This document shows positions 10,701 to 20,608 of a DNA stretch of 64,000 bases, piece by piece. Position 1 is the first letter of the stretch; each line of letters begins with the position of its first letter. Source of the stretch: Acetobacter ghanensis. GTDB taxonomy: Bacteria > Pseudomonadota > Alphaproteobacteria > Acetobacterales > Acetobacteraceae. The stretch spans positions 1,948,896-2,012,895 of the forward strand of contig NZ_LN609302.1 in the NCBI RefSeq assembly GCF_001499675.1. Direction: 5' to 3'. The notes below the pieces were generated by a model. It was not told where the DNA came from, made no database searches, and saw only the letters and a list, made by a program, of their open reading frames with translations. The translations under genes were made by a program, and so were the position numbers.

Positions 10701-12568
10701 TCTCACGCCAGGACCGCAATCTGACCACAACGCTGGATGTTCTGGTCTCAGCCGAGGACGACGCGGAACTCCGGCGTGTTTCCATCAGGAATTCTGGCTC
10801 ATCAGCGCTCAGCATTGACGTAACATCGTATGCCGAGCTTGCGTTATGCTCACCTGATATGGACATAGCCCACCCGGCCTTTGCCAAAATGTTCATCCAG
10901 ACGGAATATCTTCCCTCATGCAACGCCATTATTGCAACACGCCGGCGGAGATCTCCTTCGGATGCTGAAATATGGGCCGCCCACCTGATTATTGGCGGTC
11001 ATAATATTTCCATCGAAACAGACCGGGAAAAATTTATTGGTCGTGGACGGGATACGCGGACACCAATTGCCATTACTGGGCCACAAGACCTCTCCGGTTC
11101 AACCGGCACAGTGCTGGACCCAATTTTTGCCGCCCGTGCAACGCTTGCCATCCCTCCCGGCACTACGCAGCACATTTCATTCTGGACCATTGTTGCGCCT
11201 AGTCGCGCAGCGCTCATACACAGCCTTGAACGACATCAGGACGCAGCAGACCTTGACCGCGCTCTGACACTGGCATGGACCCGTGCCCAAATCCATTTAA
11301 GGCATCTCGATATCCGTCCAGCACAGGCAGACCTGTTCCAGCAACTGGCTGCCCATCTTATATTCCCCGGCCCGGCATTACGCTCTTCGGTCAGTAACAT
11401 ACAGCGTGGCGCGGGCAAGCAGGCAGACCTATGGGGGCAAGGAATCTCCGGCGATTTGCCAATCCTGCTTCTGGTTATTGCGGAAAGTGAGGATTTTGAA
11501 CTCGCTCGGACGTTGCTGACCGCACATGACTACCTGCGGAGCAAAGGACTGGCATTTGATCTGGTTATTCTGAACGACCATCCCACCTCCTACGCGGAAG
11601 ATTTGCAACATGCGCTTGAGGCTTTGGTCCGCTCCTCCGGCGGAACAGAAAACATTCACCTGCTACGCGGTGCGCTTATGTCCACCACAACCAGAAACCT
11701 GATTTTCTCGGTCGCTTACATTGTTCTGACAGGGAAAAAAGGGAGTTTGCAATACCAGATAACGCAGGCTGAAATACCACTGCACACAAAGGCCTTACGG
11801 AGCACATTACTCCGCTGCCATGCATTCCAAGGACCGAAAGAAAACCCAAATCTACCCACACTTGAAATGGAAAACGGCTATGGGGGCTTTACATCTGATG
11901 GACGAGAATACGCCATTATCCTGCACGGCAAGACCCGCACGCCGGCACCGTGGGTAAACGTTATTTCCAACCCCCATTTTGGCTTTCAGGTTGCGGCAGA
12001 AGGTAGTGGCTACACGTGGGCAGACAACAGCAAGGAAAACCAGCTAACACCTTGGTCTAATGACCCGGTAACCAACCCGACTGGAGAAGCCTTTTATATT
12101 TGCGATGAAAATACACGGGAATTCTGGTCCCCTCTCGCCGCCATCTGCCCGGATGACAATGCCGTTTACGTCTGCCGACATGGCTTCGGCTACAGTAGCT
12201 TCGACCGCCACGCCAACGGCATTGCAACGACCTTAATCCAGTATGTGCCTCCTGAAGACCCCATCAAAATTTCCAGACTAACATTGACCAACACCACAAC
12301 CCGCTCGCGCATTCTAAGGGTCACAGCCTATACGGAGTGGGTTCTGGGGCAGAACCGTAGCGCCACGGCACCATTTATTACACAGAACAGGATACAGACA
12401 CGGGCGCGTTGTTTGCGCGAAACAAATGGAATGAGACCTTTGGCGAACGGGTCGCCTTTGCCGATATGGCAAACCAGCAGACATCCATTACGGATGACAG
12501 GAGTGCCTTTATTGGCCGCAACGGCAACCTTTCCGCCCCTAGAGCCATCGTTCTTGGCGGGGCGCTAG
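7689..12568 (+). CDS. ndvB: NdvB segment 2: glycosyltransferase, membrane and glucoamylase-like regions
   Basis: The frame is open from just after the A6 run, although its first ATG is only at 7880, inside the domain. It continues the GT domain (TEGYAVLQPRVTPSLP, LLSHDLFEG, the HRWVRGDWQLLPW motif typical of processive glucosyltransferases). Several membrane helices follow (around DNA positions 8240-8700), then the glucoamylase-like domain (SEDSAYN-like SESAYNARDLDYNYQYSNFG, MAHHQGMTILA) and the first half of the GH94 region. Beyond about 12383 the reading is out of frame until the stop at 12566-12568. Without its own start near 7689 this piece is not independently translatable in a sensible way. 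Confidence 0.75.
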
Positions 12569-14268
12569 AGGGCATAATTGGCGCGGGCATTGACCCCTGT
12601 GCGGCATTGCAAACAATCATCAAACTCGAACCCGGAGAAAGTGCCGAGGTCGTCTGCCTGCTTGGGCAAGGTGCCAATGTTCAACACGCCCGCCAGATGG
12701 TGAAGCGTTATCGAACAGCCGATCTGGACCACATTCTGGCAGAAGTGCACAACCTTTGGGCCCGTATGACCCGCACCGTGCAAGTTCGGACACCTGACCG
12801 CAGCATAAATATCCTGCTGAATGGCTGGCTCCTGTACCAGTCCCTATCCAGCCGCATATGGGCGCGTGCAGGATTTTATCAGGCCAGTGGAGCCTACGGG
12901 TTCCGGGACCAGCTACAGGACGGCATGGCTCTGGCTCTAGCGGCGCCGCAACTTGTTCGCGAGCATCTGATCCGGGCCGCCTCTCATCAGTTCATGGAAG
13001 GGGATGTCCTGCACTGGTGGCTCCCACAGAAAGGAAACGGTGTTCGTACAAAAATTTCTGACGATTGCGTATGGCTTGCCTATACCGTGGCCCACTATGT
13101 GCGTGTAAGTGGCGACATAACTGTTCTGGACGAAGACATTCCATTCCTCGAAGCCCCGGCTCTGGGGAACGACGAACATGAACGTTTCCTTCAGCCAGAA
13201 ATCTCCAGCGCATCAGCCTCTCTTTACACGCACTGCACTCTGGCCCTCGACCACAGCCTGAAAAGAGGTGCTCACGGCCTTCCCCTTATGGGCACCGGAG
13301 ACTGGAATGACGGCATGAACCGGGTGGGAGAAAAAGGACTAGGTGAAAGCGTATGGCTGGGCTGGTTCCTCCACACTACCCTCTCCGCCTGGCTACCACT
13401 GGCGCAGGCAAGGCAGGATACAGAGCATGTGAACAAATGGCAGGATGTTCTGAAAGACCTTGAAGTAGCACTAAAGCAGGCATGGGATGGCGCATGGTAT
13501 AAACGGGCCTACTTTGATGACGGCTCTCCTCTGGGCAGCAAGACCAACTCTGAAGGACGGATTGATGCCATCGCACAATCATGGGCTGTGATCTCGGGCG
13601 CTGGTTCACCCACTTATGCACAGCAGGCCATGCGATCGGTTCAGGAACAGCTTGTCAATCTGGAGGACGAACTCATCATGGTTTTAACGCCTCCGTTCGA
13701 TCAATCAGAGCCAGATCCCGGCTACATCCGTGGATATCCCCCGGGCATTAGGGAAAACGGGGGGCAATATACGCATGCCGCCCTCTGGACGGTCATGGCC
13801 ACAGCCCTTCTGGGAGACGGTGATGCCGCTTACGCCATGTTTGCAACACTGAACCCAATCCATCATGCTCGCGATGAGGAGAGTGCAAAACGGTATAAAA
13901 CAGAACCCTATGTTGTTGTTGCCGATGTGTATTCATCCCCGCTCCACATCGGTCGAGGGGGTTGGTCCTGGTACACTGGATCTGCCGCGTGGATGCAGCG
14001 CGTTGGGCTTGAAACCATATTGGGGTTGCAGGTCGAGGGGAACCAACTTTCCATTGCACCTCATATCCCATCTATGTGGTCAGAATACGAAATCGATTTT
14101 CTATGGAAAGAAACAAAGTATCAGATCAGGATCATTAACCCAGATCATATCTCCTATGGTGCTGTTTCAATGACACTTGACGGGATCGCCATAGATTTAG
14201 GCCAGCCCATTTTAATGGAAGATGACAAAAACACACATGCTGTTATATGCCGAATAGTAAAAATATAA
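12409..14268 (+). CDS. ndvB: NdvB segment 3: C-terminal GH94 phosphorylase domain
   Basis: The 619-residue piece carries the catalytic part of the GH94 glycoside phosphorylase domain. It has GFRDQLQD, the proton-donor motif GTGDWNDGMNRVG (Asp after TGDWN), ENGGQYTHAALW, and the diagnostic PLHIGRGGWSWYTGSAAWMQR near the C terminus. In NdvB proteins this domain cleaves long glucan chains by phosphorolysis and so controls ring size. The homology actually begins about 25 bases upstream of the ATG at 12409 (EQDTDTGALFARNK), which shows that this ATG is an internal Met of the split gene. Free expression of this piece is possible but unsupported. Confidence 0.8.
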   Translation: MFARNKWNETFGERVAFADMANQQTSITDDRSAFIGRNGNLSAPRAIVLGGALEGIIGAGIDPCAALQTIIKLEPGESAEVVCLLGQGANVQHARQMVKRYRTADLDHILAEVHNLWARMTRTVQVRTPDRSINILLNGWLLYQSLSSRIWARAGFYQASGAYGFRDQLQDGMALALAAPQLVREHLIRAASHQFMEGDVLHWWLPQKGNGVRTKISDDCVWLAYTVAHYVRVSGDITVLDEDIPFLEAPALGNDEHERFLQPEISSASASLYTHCTLALDHSLKRGAHGLPLMGTGDWNDGMNRVGEKGLGESVWLGWFLHTTLSAWLPLAQARQDTEHVNKWQDVLKDLEVALKQAWDGAWYKRAYFDDGSPLGSKTNSEGRIDAIAQSWAVISGAGSPTYAQQAMRSVQEQLVNLEDELIMVLTPPFDQSEPDPGYIRGYPPGIRENGGQYTHAALWTVMATALLGDGDAAYAMFATLNPIHHARDEESAKRYKTEPYVVVADVYSSPLHIGRGGWSWYTGSAAWMQRVGLETILGLQVEGNQLSIAPHIPSMWSEYEIDFLWKETKYQIRIINPDHISYGAVSMTLDGIAIDLGQPILMEDDKNTHAVICRIVKI

Positions 14269-14788
14269 CTTGTATATGATTTTTTGAACGAAATCATAAA
14301 ACTTCACTTATATATTACTATGTTTTGTTTATAAATTGAATTCTATCCAAATGGAAATGTTTTACACATTCCCGTGTTGTTGTGCTTATAAAATTCACAT
14401 AGGGCAAAAAAAACGCTACACAACAACCGGTAAGCCGATATGTCAGCATCTATTTTCCAAAATGCAGTCCCTCCAGCATTCCCGTGTGGTTATTCTGAAA
14501 TATTATAGAAAGTGTAGAAACATGCCCAATGCATGACGAAATATGGATACCTTAATTATTAATAATCACCTCTCGATCAATAAAACCGTCTCGCAGAAAT
14601 TAAAAAAACTAAACCACAGCAAGGAGAAACCCATAAACCTCTCTTTCATCTCCATATGCCCGAAATAAGTAAATTCCTTATTCTGCGGAAACACTCATAA
14701 AACCCTGTCAGAACGAACCTGTCGCGGCCTGCTCACTTGGTCATAGTAGCTATCTAGGTGAGCCGACAAACCATTTAGGGAACTCCTC
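14269..14788. other. Intergenic region before the MCP gene
   Basis: About 520 bases with no credible gene. The first part is AT-rich. It must contain the promoter of the chemotaxis-like sensor, whose ribosome binding site AGGGA lies nine bases before the ATG at 14789. A weak hairpin-plus-T run just after the ndvB stop (GATTTTTTGAACGAAATC) might end ndvB transcription, but it is not convincing. Confidence 0.5.
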
Positions 14789-16270
14789 ATGGATCTGCAT
14801 AAAGCACTACCTTCATGGAACATGGATGACCAAGCTACTGGGCAGAAAACATGGTCTCTTATCCAAAAAGATCTGGAAAACATTCTTCTTCGTGCATATC
14901 AGGCAGCAGATGCAACATTAACCAGAATGCCCGCTGATGCGTTAGCCCAAGAAGAGCAAAAATTCGCGTATATTGCAAAAGGCGATTTTTGTGATTCCTA
15001 TTTTACTGTTCAAGAAAAAATAGCCAACCGTCTGGCAGATAGTGTTGATTACATCCGCTACCTGAGCCAAGTCTATTCAGAATATGTAGCGGGTCTGGTC
15101 AACAGTTATCTGGACCACAAACCTCGTTTTGGTGCCAATAGAGAACGTTCGGTCAACCTTCTGGTCAAGTCCGTCTTATCTGACATTTCTGTTGTCATTT
15201 ACCATTACTTTACACACCTTAACAAACAAGCAGAGGATGCGCGTGCGGCTGCACAGGCAGAACGAGAGCAACGGGCGCAGGAAGACCGCAATATTATTGA
15301 CGTCATTAATGAAGCGCTGGCAGCTCTAGCCAAAGGCGACCTGACATACCGTATCCAACAGCCCCTACCAGAACGTGCCGAGGTTCTGAAACAGAACTTT
15401 AACAGCATGGCAAGCCAACTTGCCAATACTATGGGGCGGATATCCGCCAATACAACAGATGTTATGGCCAATGCGGAAGGGATAAGGCAAAGCGCCGATG
15501 ACCTCTCCCGCCGCACTGAGCAGCAAGCCGCAACGCTGGAAGAAACCTCAGCCGCGTTACAACTGATCACGCAGCGTGTCAAACAGACAACGGATGAAAC
15601 TCAAAAAGCCCATAGTCTGGTCAATACAACGCAAACTGATGCAGCACACTCCTCCACTGTTGTTAAAGACACGATTGACGCCATAAACAAGGTTGAGGCC
15701 TCCTCAGCAGCAATTACAAATATTGTTGATATTATTAATAACCTATCCTTCCAGACGAATATTCTGGCACTCAATGCCAGCGTAGAGGCCGCCCGAGCGG
15801 GTGATGTGGGGCGTGGCTTTGCTGTCGTTGCCAGCGAAGTACGTGTTCTTGCCCAGCGTTCGGCTGATGCTGGTAAGGAAATTTCTGATCTGATCAGCCG
15901 TTCCAGTAGTCAGGTTAAAACGGGCGTAGCACTTGTGCGTGAAACCGGGAATGCTTTGCAGCGCATTGCTGACCAGGTCGGCGCCATTAATGAACTTGTC
16001 TCCAATATTGCCGCGGCTGCGTCAGAACAATCTGCCAACATCTCCCAATTGAACATGGCCATGGATGACATGCAGGTTACGACACAAAAAAATGCGGCCA
16101 TCGCAGAACAAAGCGCGGCAGCAAGTCATAACCTTTCCACCATGGCGGATGATCTTGCTCAACTTGTCAGCCAGTTCCGGCTGAAGTCTCAGGAGCACTT
16201 GGCACTGACCAGTCATCGCCACGACATCTCCCCTATAGAGAAAAAGGTGGCTGCCAGACTTGGCTCATAA
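14789..16270 (+). CDS. Soluble globin-fold methyl-accepting chemotaxis protein
   Basis: The 493-residue protein has no transmembrane segment, so it is a cytoplasmic transducer. Residues 1 to about 150 resemble the protoglobin/globin-coupled sensor domain (helical, with FAYIAKGDFCDSYF, IRYLSQVYSEYVAG and SVLSDISVVIYHYF segments). A HAMP-like piece follows (AALAKGDLTYRI, about 180-195). The MCP signalling domain has its conserved hairpin tip at about 317-362 (FQTNILALNASVEAARAGDVGRGFAVVASEVRVLAQRS, a heavily conserved motif quoted here only in part of the family sense). It should dock to CheA/CheW. In my hand alignment the proximal heme His of globin-coupled sensors is replaced, so oxygen sensing by heme is doubtful. 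It stands alone, with its own RBS. Confidence 0.8.
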   Translation: MDLHKALPSWNMDDQATGQKTWSLIQKDLENILLRAYQAADATLTRMPADALAQEEQKFAYIAKGDFCDSYFTVQEKIANRLADSVDYIRYLSQVYSEYVAGLVNSYLDHKPRFGANRERSVNLLVKSVLSDISVVIYHYFTHLNKQAEDARAAAQAEREQRAQEDRNIIDVINEALAALAKGDLTYRIQQPLPERAEVLKQNFNSMASQLANTMGRISANTTDVMANAEGIRQSADDLSRRTEQQAATLEETSAALQLITQRVKQTTDETQKAHSLVNTTQTDAAHSSTVVKDTIDAINKVEASSAAITNIVDIINNLSFQTNILALNASVEAARAGDVGRGFAVVASEVRVLAQRSADAGKEISDLISRSSSQVKTGVALVRETGNALQRIADQVGAINELVSNIAAAASEQSANISQLNMAMDDMQVTTQKNAAIAEQSAAASHNLSTMADDLAQLVSQFRLKSQEHLALTSHRHDISPIEKKVAARLGS

Positions 16271-16451
16271 AGCACCTCCCTCTTTCAGCCTTTGGAACAG
16301 CCCCACTGGCTTGCGTTAGGGAGACACTTCCATGGCAGGAAACTTTAGCACTCTTTGTGTGTTGTACAAACGCAAGCAAAGCACTTGAGCAGTTTTTTAC
16401 GTCGATTGCAGGCCCTCCCTTGCCTCCAGTGCTTTCCACACGGAGGCAAAC

Positions 16452-18341
16452 ATGCACCATGTCATTTACCGCAATGGTCTTGTATTTGACGGGTACGGAG
16501 GGCCGCCTTTTGTTGCCGATGTCATTGTTGAAAATGGCATTATCGTAAAAATTGGCCAAGCGCTTGAAGCCGAAACAGACGCCAAGGAAATTGACTGCCA
16601 CGGCTTATGGGTTATGCCCGGCCTGCTGGATATTCATACCCACTGTGATCTGGAGCTGGAATTAGCCCCAGAATTACCAGAAGTTGTGCGCCACGGCACA
16701 ACAACAGTTATTATTGGCAACTGCTCTATTGGTATTACCTATGGTCATCAACGCTCAGGCGGAGAGGACCCGATTGTAGATTGTTTTGCACGCGTCGAGA
16801 ACATGCCTAAATCGGTTTTAAGCCGGGTAGCAGACACTTGCACATGGACAAACTCGCAAGATTATCTCACTCATCTGGATAGCCTGCCGATGGGGCCTAA
16901 CGTTGCCCCTCTTATTCCCCACTCCATGCTTAGAATTGCTGTTATGGGCCTTGAGGGCGCTATAACCCGACCACCCTCCCAGCAGGAACAACAGCACATG
17001 GAACGGTTGCTTGAGGCTGGTATGGCTCAAGGTTACATCGGCCTGTCCACCGATGCTCTGCCTTTCCATTTTCTAGCCAACAGCCCCAACAAAAAGAAAA
17101 AGATTCCTACGCAGTATGCCAATTTCCGGGAACTGGCGCGCCTGACGCAAGTTGTACGACGCCATGGCCGCGTCTGGCAGGCGACACCTCCTAAAGATAA
17201 CGTATTTTCCGCAGTGCGTAGTTTCTTGCTAACAAGTGGCCGCCTTTATGGTTCCCCACTCAAGACAACGGTTCTGGCGGCTTTGGATCTAAAAACCAAT
17301 CAGTCTGCCAAATATCTCTGCCTGCTTCTGTCCTACCTTCTTAATTCCAGAATATTGAACGGGCATTTTAATTTTCAGGCTTTATCAGCTTCTTTTCGAA
17401 TATGGAGTGACGGTGTTATTAACCCGATTGCGGATGAAATTCCTGAACTGCGAGTTCTTAATGAACTGGAAGCAGACGATGTTCAGGGACGCCTGCAAAT
17501 CTTGAGTAATCCAGCATGGATTAAAGCATTTAAAAAAATGTGGCTTACGGGGCGGAACAAATGGTCTTTCCCCGGTTTGCTGCAACGTTTGCGTCTGGAA
17601 AATACCGTTCTCACGCGCAACCTGAATGATATGATTGTAGCAGATTGCCCACTAAACCACTGGATAGGGCAATCTTTGCAAAAACCTTACCAGCGGCTGC
17701 GCGCATGGCAGTCTGGAATAAATTTTTCGACTGTCCGCCATCAAGATGAAGAAGATTTTTTTGCGACTTTCTTAAATCCGATAAAAGATGAAGCGGAATT
17801 TCTCCTACACCTCTTACGAGTATGGGACACCCGACTACGATGGGAAACAACCATTGCCAATGCAGACAGCACAGTCCTAAAAAATATTCTGTTTAGTAAA
17901 CAAACGCTTCCGGGTTTTAATGACTCTGGAGCACACCTTGCCAACATTGGGTTTTATGATGGGAACCTGCGTTTTTTTAAAATTGCGCAGCAAACAAGTC
18001 TATCTTGCGTTGCGCAGGCCGTTAAAAAGTTAACGAGCCTTCCCGCCGAATTCTTCAACCTCAACGCCGGGAACATTCGCGTTGGTGTGCAAGCCGATAT
18101 TTGTATTATTGACCCGCAAGCTCTACAAAAATGGAACCCCGAGAAAACATACCGCTTTGTTTATCGTCAGGCATTGGACTGCAAACAGGTCATTAACCGC
18201 CCTGAAAATGTGGTCAAACTTGTCATGATCAACGGTAAATTTGCATGGAAAAACGGACAATATGCTGAAGATTTCGGCCATCATGCTTATGGGCGTGTTC
18301 TTAGAACAAGAGACCACCCAAGCGAGCGTAGTTTTACCTAA
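16452..18341 (+). CDS. Amidohydrolase, D-aminoacylase-like
   Basis: The 629-residue protein belongs to the amidohydrolase superfamily near N-acyl-D-amino-acid deacylases. It has the N-terminal beta-sandwich segment (YRNGLVFDGYGG), the metal motif D-I-H-T-H (His62, His64) after VMPGLL, HGTTTVIIGNCSIG (typical of D-aminoacylases), and NDSGAHLANIGFYDG near residue 490, where the catalytic Asp is expected. It closes with the sandwich strand GVQADICIIDP. Usual members are about 480-580 residues, so this one is on the long side. It should hydrolyse an N-acyl or other amide bond with Zn; the substrate is unknown. A CGGAGG ribosome site sits six bases before the ATG. It converges with the LysR gene 12 bases away. 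Confidence 0.8.
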   Translation: MHHVIYRNGLVFDGYGGPPFVADVIVENGIIVKIGQALEAETDAKEIDCHGLWVMPGLLDIHTHCDLELELAPELPEVVRHGTTTVIIGNCSIGITYGHQRSGGEDPIVDCFARVENMPKSVLSRVADTCTWTNSQDYLTHLDSLPMGPNVAPLIPHSMLRIAVMGLEGAITRPPSQQEQQHMERLLEAGMAQGYIGLSTDALPFHFLANSPNKKKKIPTQYANFRELARLTQVVRRHGRVWQATPPKDNVFSAVRSFLLTSGRLYGSPLKTTVLAALDLKTNQSAKYLCLLLSYLLNSRILNGHFNFQALSASFRIWSDGVINPIADEIPELRVLNELEADDVQGRLQILSNPAWIKAFKKMWLTGRNKWSFPGLLQRLRLENTVLTRNLNDMIVADCPLNHWIGQSLQKPYQRLRAWQSGINFSTVRHQDEEDFFATFLNPIKDEAEFLLHLLRVWDTRLRWETTIANADSTVLKNILFSKQTLPGFNDSGAHLANIGFYDGNLRFFKIAQQTSLSCVAQAVKKLTSLPAEFFNLNAGNIRVGVQADICIIDPQALQKWNPEKTYRFVYRQALDCKQVINRPENVVKLVMINGKFAWKNGQYAEDFGHHAYGRVLRTRDHPSERSFT

Positions 18342-18353
18342 AATAACCTAGCA

Positions 18354-19256
18354 TTACTCTTCCATCCTCCACTCTGCTTCCACACTATCGGCTATACGTC
18401 GTGCCATGGCAGATAATGGGCGGGTCCGATCATGCACCAGCCCTAGCTTTAAAGGGGCTATGCCTGTTCCCACAAGCGGCGTAAACGCGACCTGCCCCAG
18501 CTTCACATCGTCCATAACATCCAGATAGCTTAAAATACTGATGCCAATACCAGTTTTCACAAGAGATGTTATCATTTGTACATTATTGGCCGTCACAACT
18601 TCACAAACATTGATCAGGCTTTTTGTTTCCAGCTTTTTAAATACAGTTGCAAGAGCCAGTGGTTCCGCAGGCACAATAACAGGATATTCAGCACACGCGG
18701 AAAAGCGTGCCGTTTTTTGTGTCGCAACAGGATGGTTTATTTGACTTACAACACCTAATGGGAACGCACGCACCGCACGCAGTTGCAAGTCTCGTGCCTC
18801 CTCCGGGTCCAAAATAAACGCGAGTTCTCCTTCACCATTAAACAGGCGCTGCCCAAGCTCGGCGTTGTCATGAATATGAATGTTCAGAACTATTCCCGGG
18901 TAATGCTCTTTGAGTTGGGTTGCCAGTTTAGGCAGGAATGCTCTGGCCAGAGCCTCTGGCGCCAGAATGTCCACATGCCCGCGGTTTAAGCCTTTCAGGT
19001 CATCAATCTGGCGGCTTAGGTTATCAAAATCTCGGGTCCATCGGTTGGCATGGGCATAAAGCAGTTCTCCCACCGTAGTAAGGCGCATACCGGTGGAAAG
19101 ACGTTCGAATAATGGCGTCTGGAGAGACTGCTCCCCCAAAATAATATGCCTATCAATTGCAGAGGCCGCAATTCTAAGCTCCTCCGATGCCTTGCGAATG
19201 GAACCATGACGCGCAACGGCCATAAAATACGTTAAAAAGCGTGAAAAAGGGTTCAT
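18354..19256 (-). CDS. LysR family transcriptional regulator
   Basis: A 300-residue LysR-type protein. It has an N-terminal winged HTH (residues about 1-65, FMAVARHGSIRKASEELRIAASAIDRHI...LFERLSTGMRLTTVG) and a periplasmic-binding-like effector domain behind it (VDILAPEALARAFLPKLATQLKEHYP, later VKTGIGISILSYLDV). It is transcribed divergently from the Rieske oxygenase gene with 132 bases between them, the standard arrangement for a LysR regulator of its neighbour. The DNA-binding helix is slightly unusual in having Ala-Ile-Asp-Arg-His in place of the common Ser-x-Ser-Ile-x-x-L. The inducer is unknown. Confidence 0.9.
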   Translation of the reverse strand: MNPFSRFLTYFMAVARHGSIRKASEELRIAASAIDRHIILGEQSLQTPLFERLSTGMRLTTVGELLYAHANRWTRDFDNLSRQIDDLKGLNRGHVDILAPEALARAFLPKLATQLKEHYPGIVLNIHIHDNAELGQRLFNGEGELAFILDPEEARDLQLRAVRAFPLGVVSQINHPVATQKTARFSACAEYPVIVPAEPLALATVFKKLETKSLINVCEVVTANNVQMITSLVKTGIGISILSYLDVMDDVKLGQVAFTPLVGTGIAPLKLGLVHDRTRPLSAMARRIADSVEAEWRMEE

Positions 19257-19264
19257 ATTGACCG

Positions 19265-19319
19265 TTCTCAGTTTGAGAATGCTACCTGCCCAAAACAGAT
19301 ATATCCGATAACATATCGG
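19265..19319. promoter_or_regulatory. Two 6-3-6 palindromes in the LysR/Rieske promoter interval
   Basis: The divergent promoter interval holds two perfect palindromes of the same geometry: TTCTCA-gtt-TGAGAA (19265-19279), next to the lysR start, and CCGATA-aca-TATCGG (19305-19319), nearer the oxygenase gene. Fifteen-base palindromes are the size expected of LysR T-N11-A type boxes. I infer that one or both are LysR operators; the two differ in sequence, so they may bind different proteins. Confidence 0.5.
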
Positions 19320-19388
19320 TTATGAAATAGTCTGCAAGACGGACGAAGAGATATTCCCCCCTTTTCCTCCTTATCAGGAGTTCAAGTC

Positions 19389-20441
19389 ATGACAGTGCAG
19401 GTGCGCCCCCCTTCCCCTGAATCCCGCCTCCCCCGTGACCTTACGTTCAATGTGGATGACTGGCTTATTCTGGCCTCTTACTGGCACCCCATTGCTTTGG
19501 CGCGCGAGGTAGGGGATCAGCCGTTAGGGGTTACTTTGCTGGATGCTCCTCTGGTCATTTATCGCACGGCCGAGAGTATTATTGTGGCCGATGACCTCTG
19601 CCCCCATCGTGGGGTTCCCTTGAGTATGGGTAAAGGAGACGGCAAAACAGTAGCGTGTGCGTACCATGGCTTCCGCTTTGGAGAAAAAGGGCGCTGTGTT
19701 CGCATTCCGGCACACCCAGACAAGGGTATTCCCTCCCGCCTTAACCTGCATACCTACCCAGTGGTTGAGCGTTATGGACTCATCTGGACATGCCTGAGGC
19801 CTGAAGAAGGCAAAACCGCCATTCCCCCCATACCTCACTGGGATGATCCCACTTACCAGCAGATCAACTGCCCGTGGATTGATATTGCCGGATTTGCCGG
19901 GCGGCAGGTCGAAGGCTTTATAGACGTGGCCCATTTTGCGTTTGTGCATACAGAAACATTTGCTGACCCCGACAACCCTGTGGTGCCCGCTTACATGCCC
20001 CAGATCACGCCTTATGGTTTTGAAGCCGAATATCGCAGCAGCGTTGCAAATTACCCAATTGGCCGACCGGAGCGGAACAGGACCGGCTTTGAGTGGTTAC
20101 GGCACTTTCGGGTTCATGTCCCGTTCACAGCAACACTGGAGATACACTTCCCTGACGATGGAAGGCTAGTCATCATGAACGCAGCCTCCCCCGTCTCTGC
20201 CCGAAAAACACGCATGTTTGCCCCTATGTGCAGAAACTTTGACAAAGACATTCCCTTACAGGATGTTTATGACTTCAACCGCCGTGTGTTTGAAGAGGAT
20301 CGCGCTCTGGTTGAAGCGCAAAAACCTGAAAATCTGCCTCTTGATGCCAGTCTGGAAGTGCATGTGATGGCAGACCGCAGCTCCATTGCCTATCGCCGCG
20401 CTTTACGGGCCATTGGCCTTAGCCAATTTTTTACAGCCTAA
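19389..20441 (+). CDS. Rieske non-heme iron oxygenase, alpha subunit type
   Basis: This 350-residue protein has the Rieske [2Fe-2S] motif CPH...CAYH (Cys71, His73, Cys90, His93; C-x-H-x16-C-x-x-H). The mononuclear iron ligands lie in the segment EGFIDVAHFAFVH (Asp179, His182, His187). Length and layout match the ring-hydroxylating/O-demethylating group typified by vanillate O-demethylase VanA rather than large dioxygenase alpha subunits. Such enzymes need a flavin/ferredoxin reductase, and none is encoded nearby. An AGGAG lies just before the ATG. Divergent expression with the LysR gene suggests induction by an aromatic or similar substrate, whose identity cannot be read from sequence. Confidence 0.88.
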   Translation: MTVQVRPPSPESRLPRDLTFNVDDWLILASYWHPIALAREVGDQPLGVTLLDAPLVIYRTAESIIVADDLCPHRGVPLSMGKGDGKTVACAYHGFRFGEKGRCVRIPAHPDKGIPSRLNLHTYPVVERYGLIWTCLRPEEGKTAIPPIPHWDDPTYQQINCPWIDIAGFAGRQVEGFIDVAHFAFVHTETFADPDNPVVPAYMPQITPYGFEAEYRSSVANYPIGRPERNRTGFEWLRHFRVHVPFTATLEIHFPDDGRLVIMNAASPVSARKTRMFAPMCRNFDKDIPLQDVYDFNRRVFEEDRALVEAQKPENLPLDASLEVHVMADRSSIAYRRALRAIGLSQFFTA

Positions 20442-20608
20442 ACACCTGACCGTTTGGGCAGCAAAAACAATTTAAAAATTTATCTCTGCTTTGTGGAAAA
20501 CTTTAGCGACCTCAGCGTTCTCTTAAGACGACCAACAGAACCGCTGGTGGATGCAGGCCTGCTCCACCTTCCCTATGTTCCCACGTAGAATATGCATGAG
20601 GTCGCGCC

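Larger units (their letters stand above)
5767..14268 (+). pseudogene. ndvB: Cyclic beta-1,2-glucan synthase (NdvB/ChvB type), two frameshifts
   Basis: Three consecutive open frames (645, 1562 and 619 residues) together give about 2,830 residues, the size of full-length NdvB/ChvB, and their domains follow in the right order. The enzyme makes cyclic beta-1,2-glucan from UDP-glucose in the inner membrane, and the C-terminal GH94-like phosphorylase domain trims chain length. The first break lies at an A6 run at 7683-7688: removing one A restores LVAKIAHPLNNAYFDPTLGR. The second lies at ATTACACAGAA (12377-12387): removing one AC, or adding one base, restores the join FIT-EQDTDTGALFARNKW. The two shifts are +1 and +2, so the original frame is regained. 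It may be a recent pseudogene, a slippage-controlled gene, or a sequencing artefact; a full-length product is not predicted as written. The three segments are listed separately. Confidence 0.85.
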
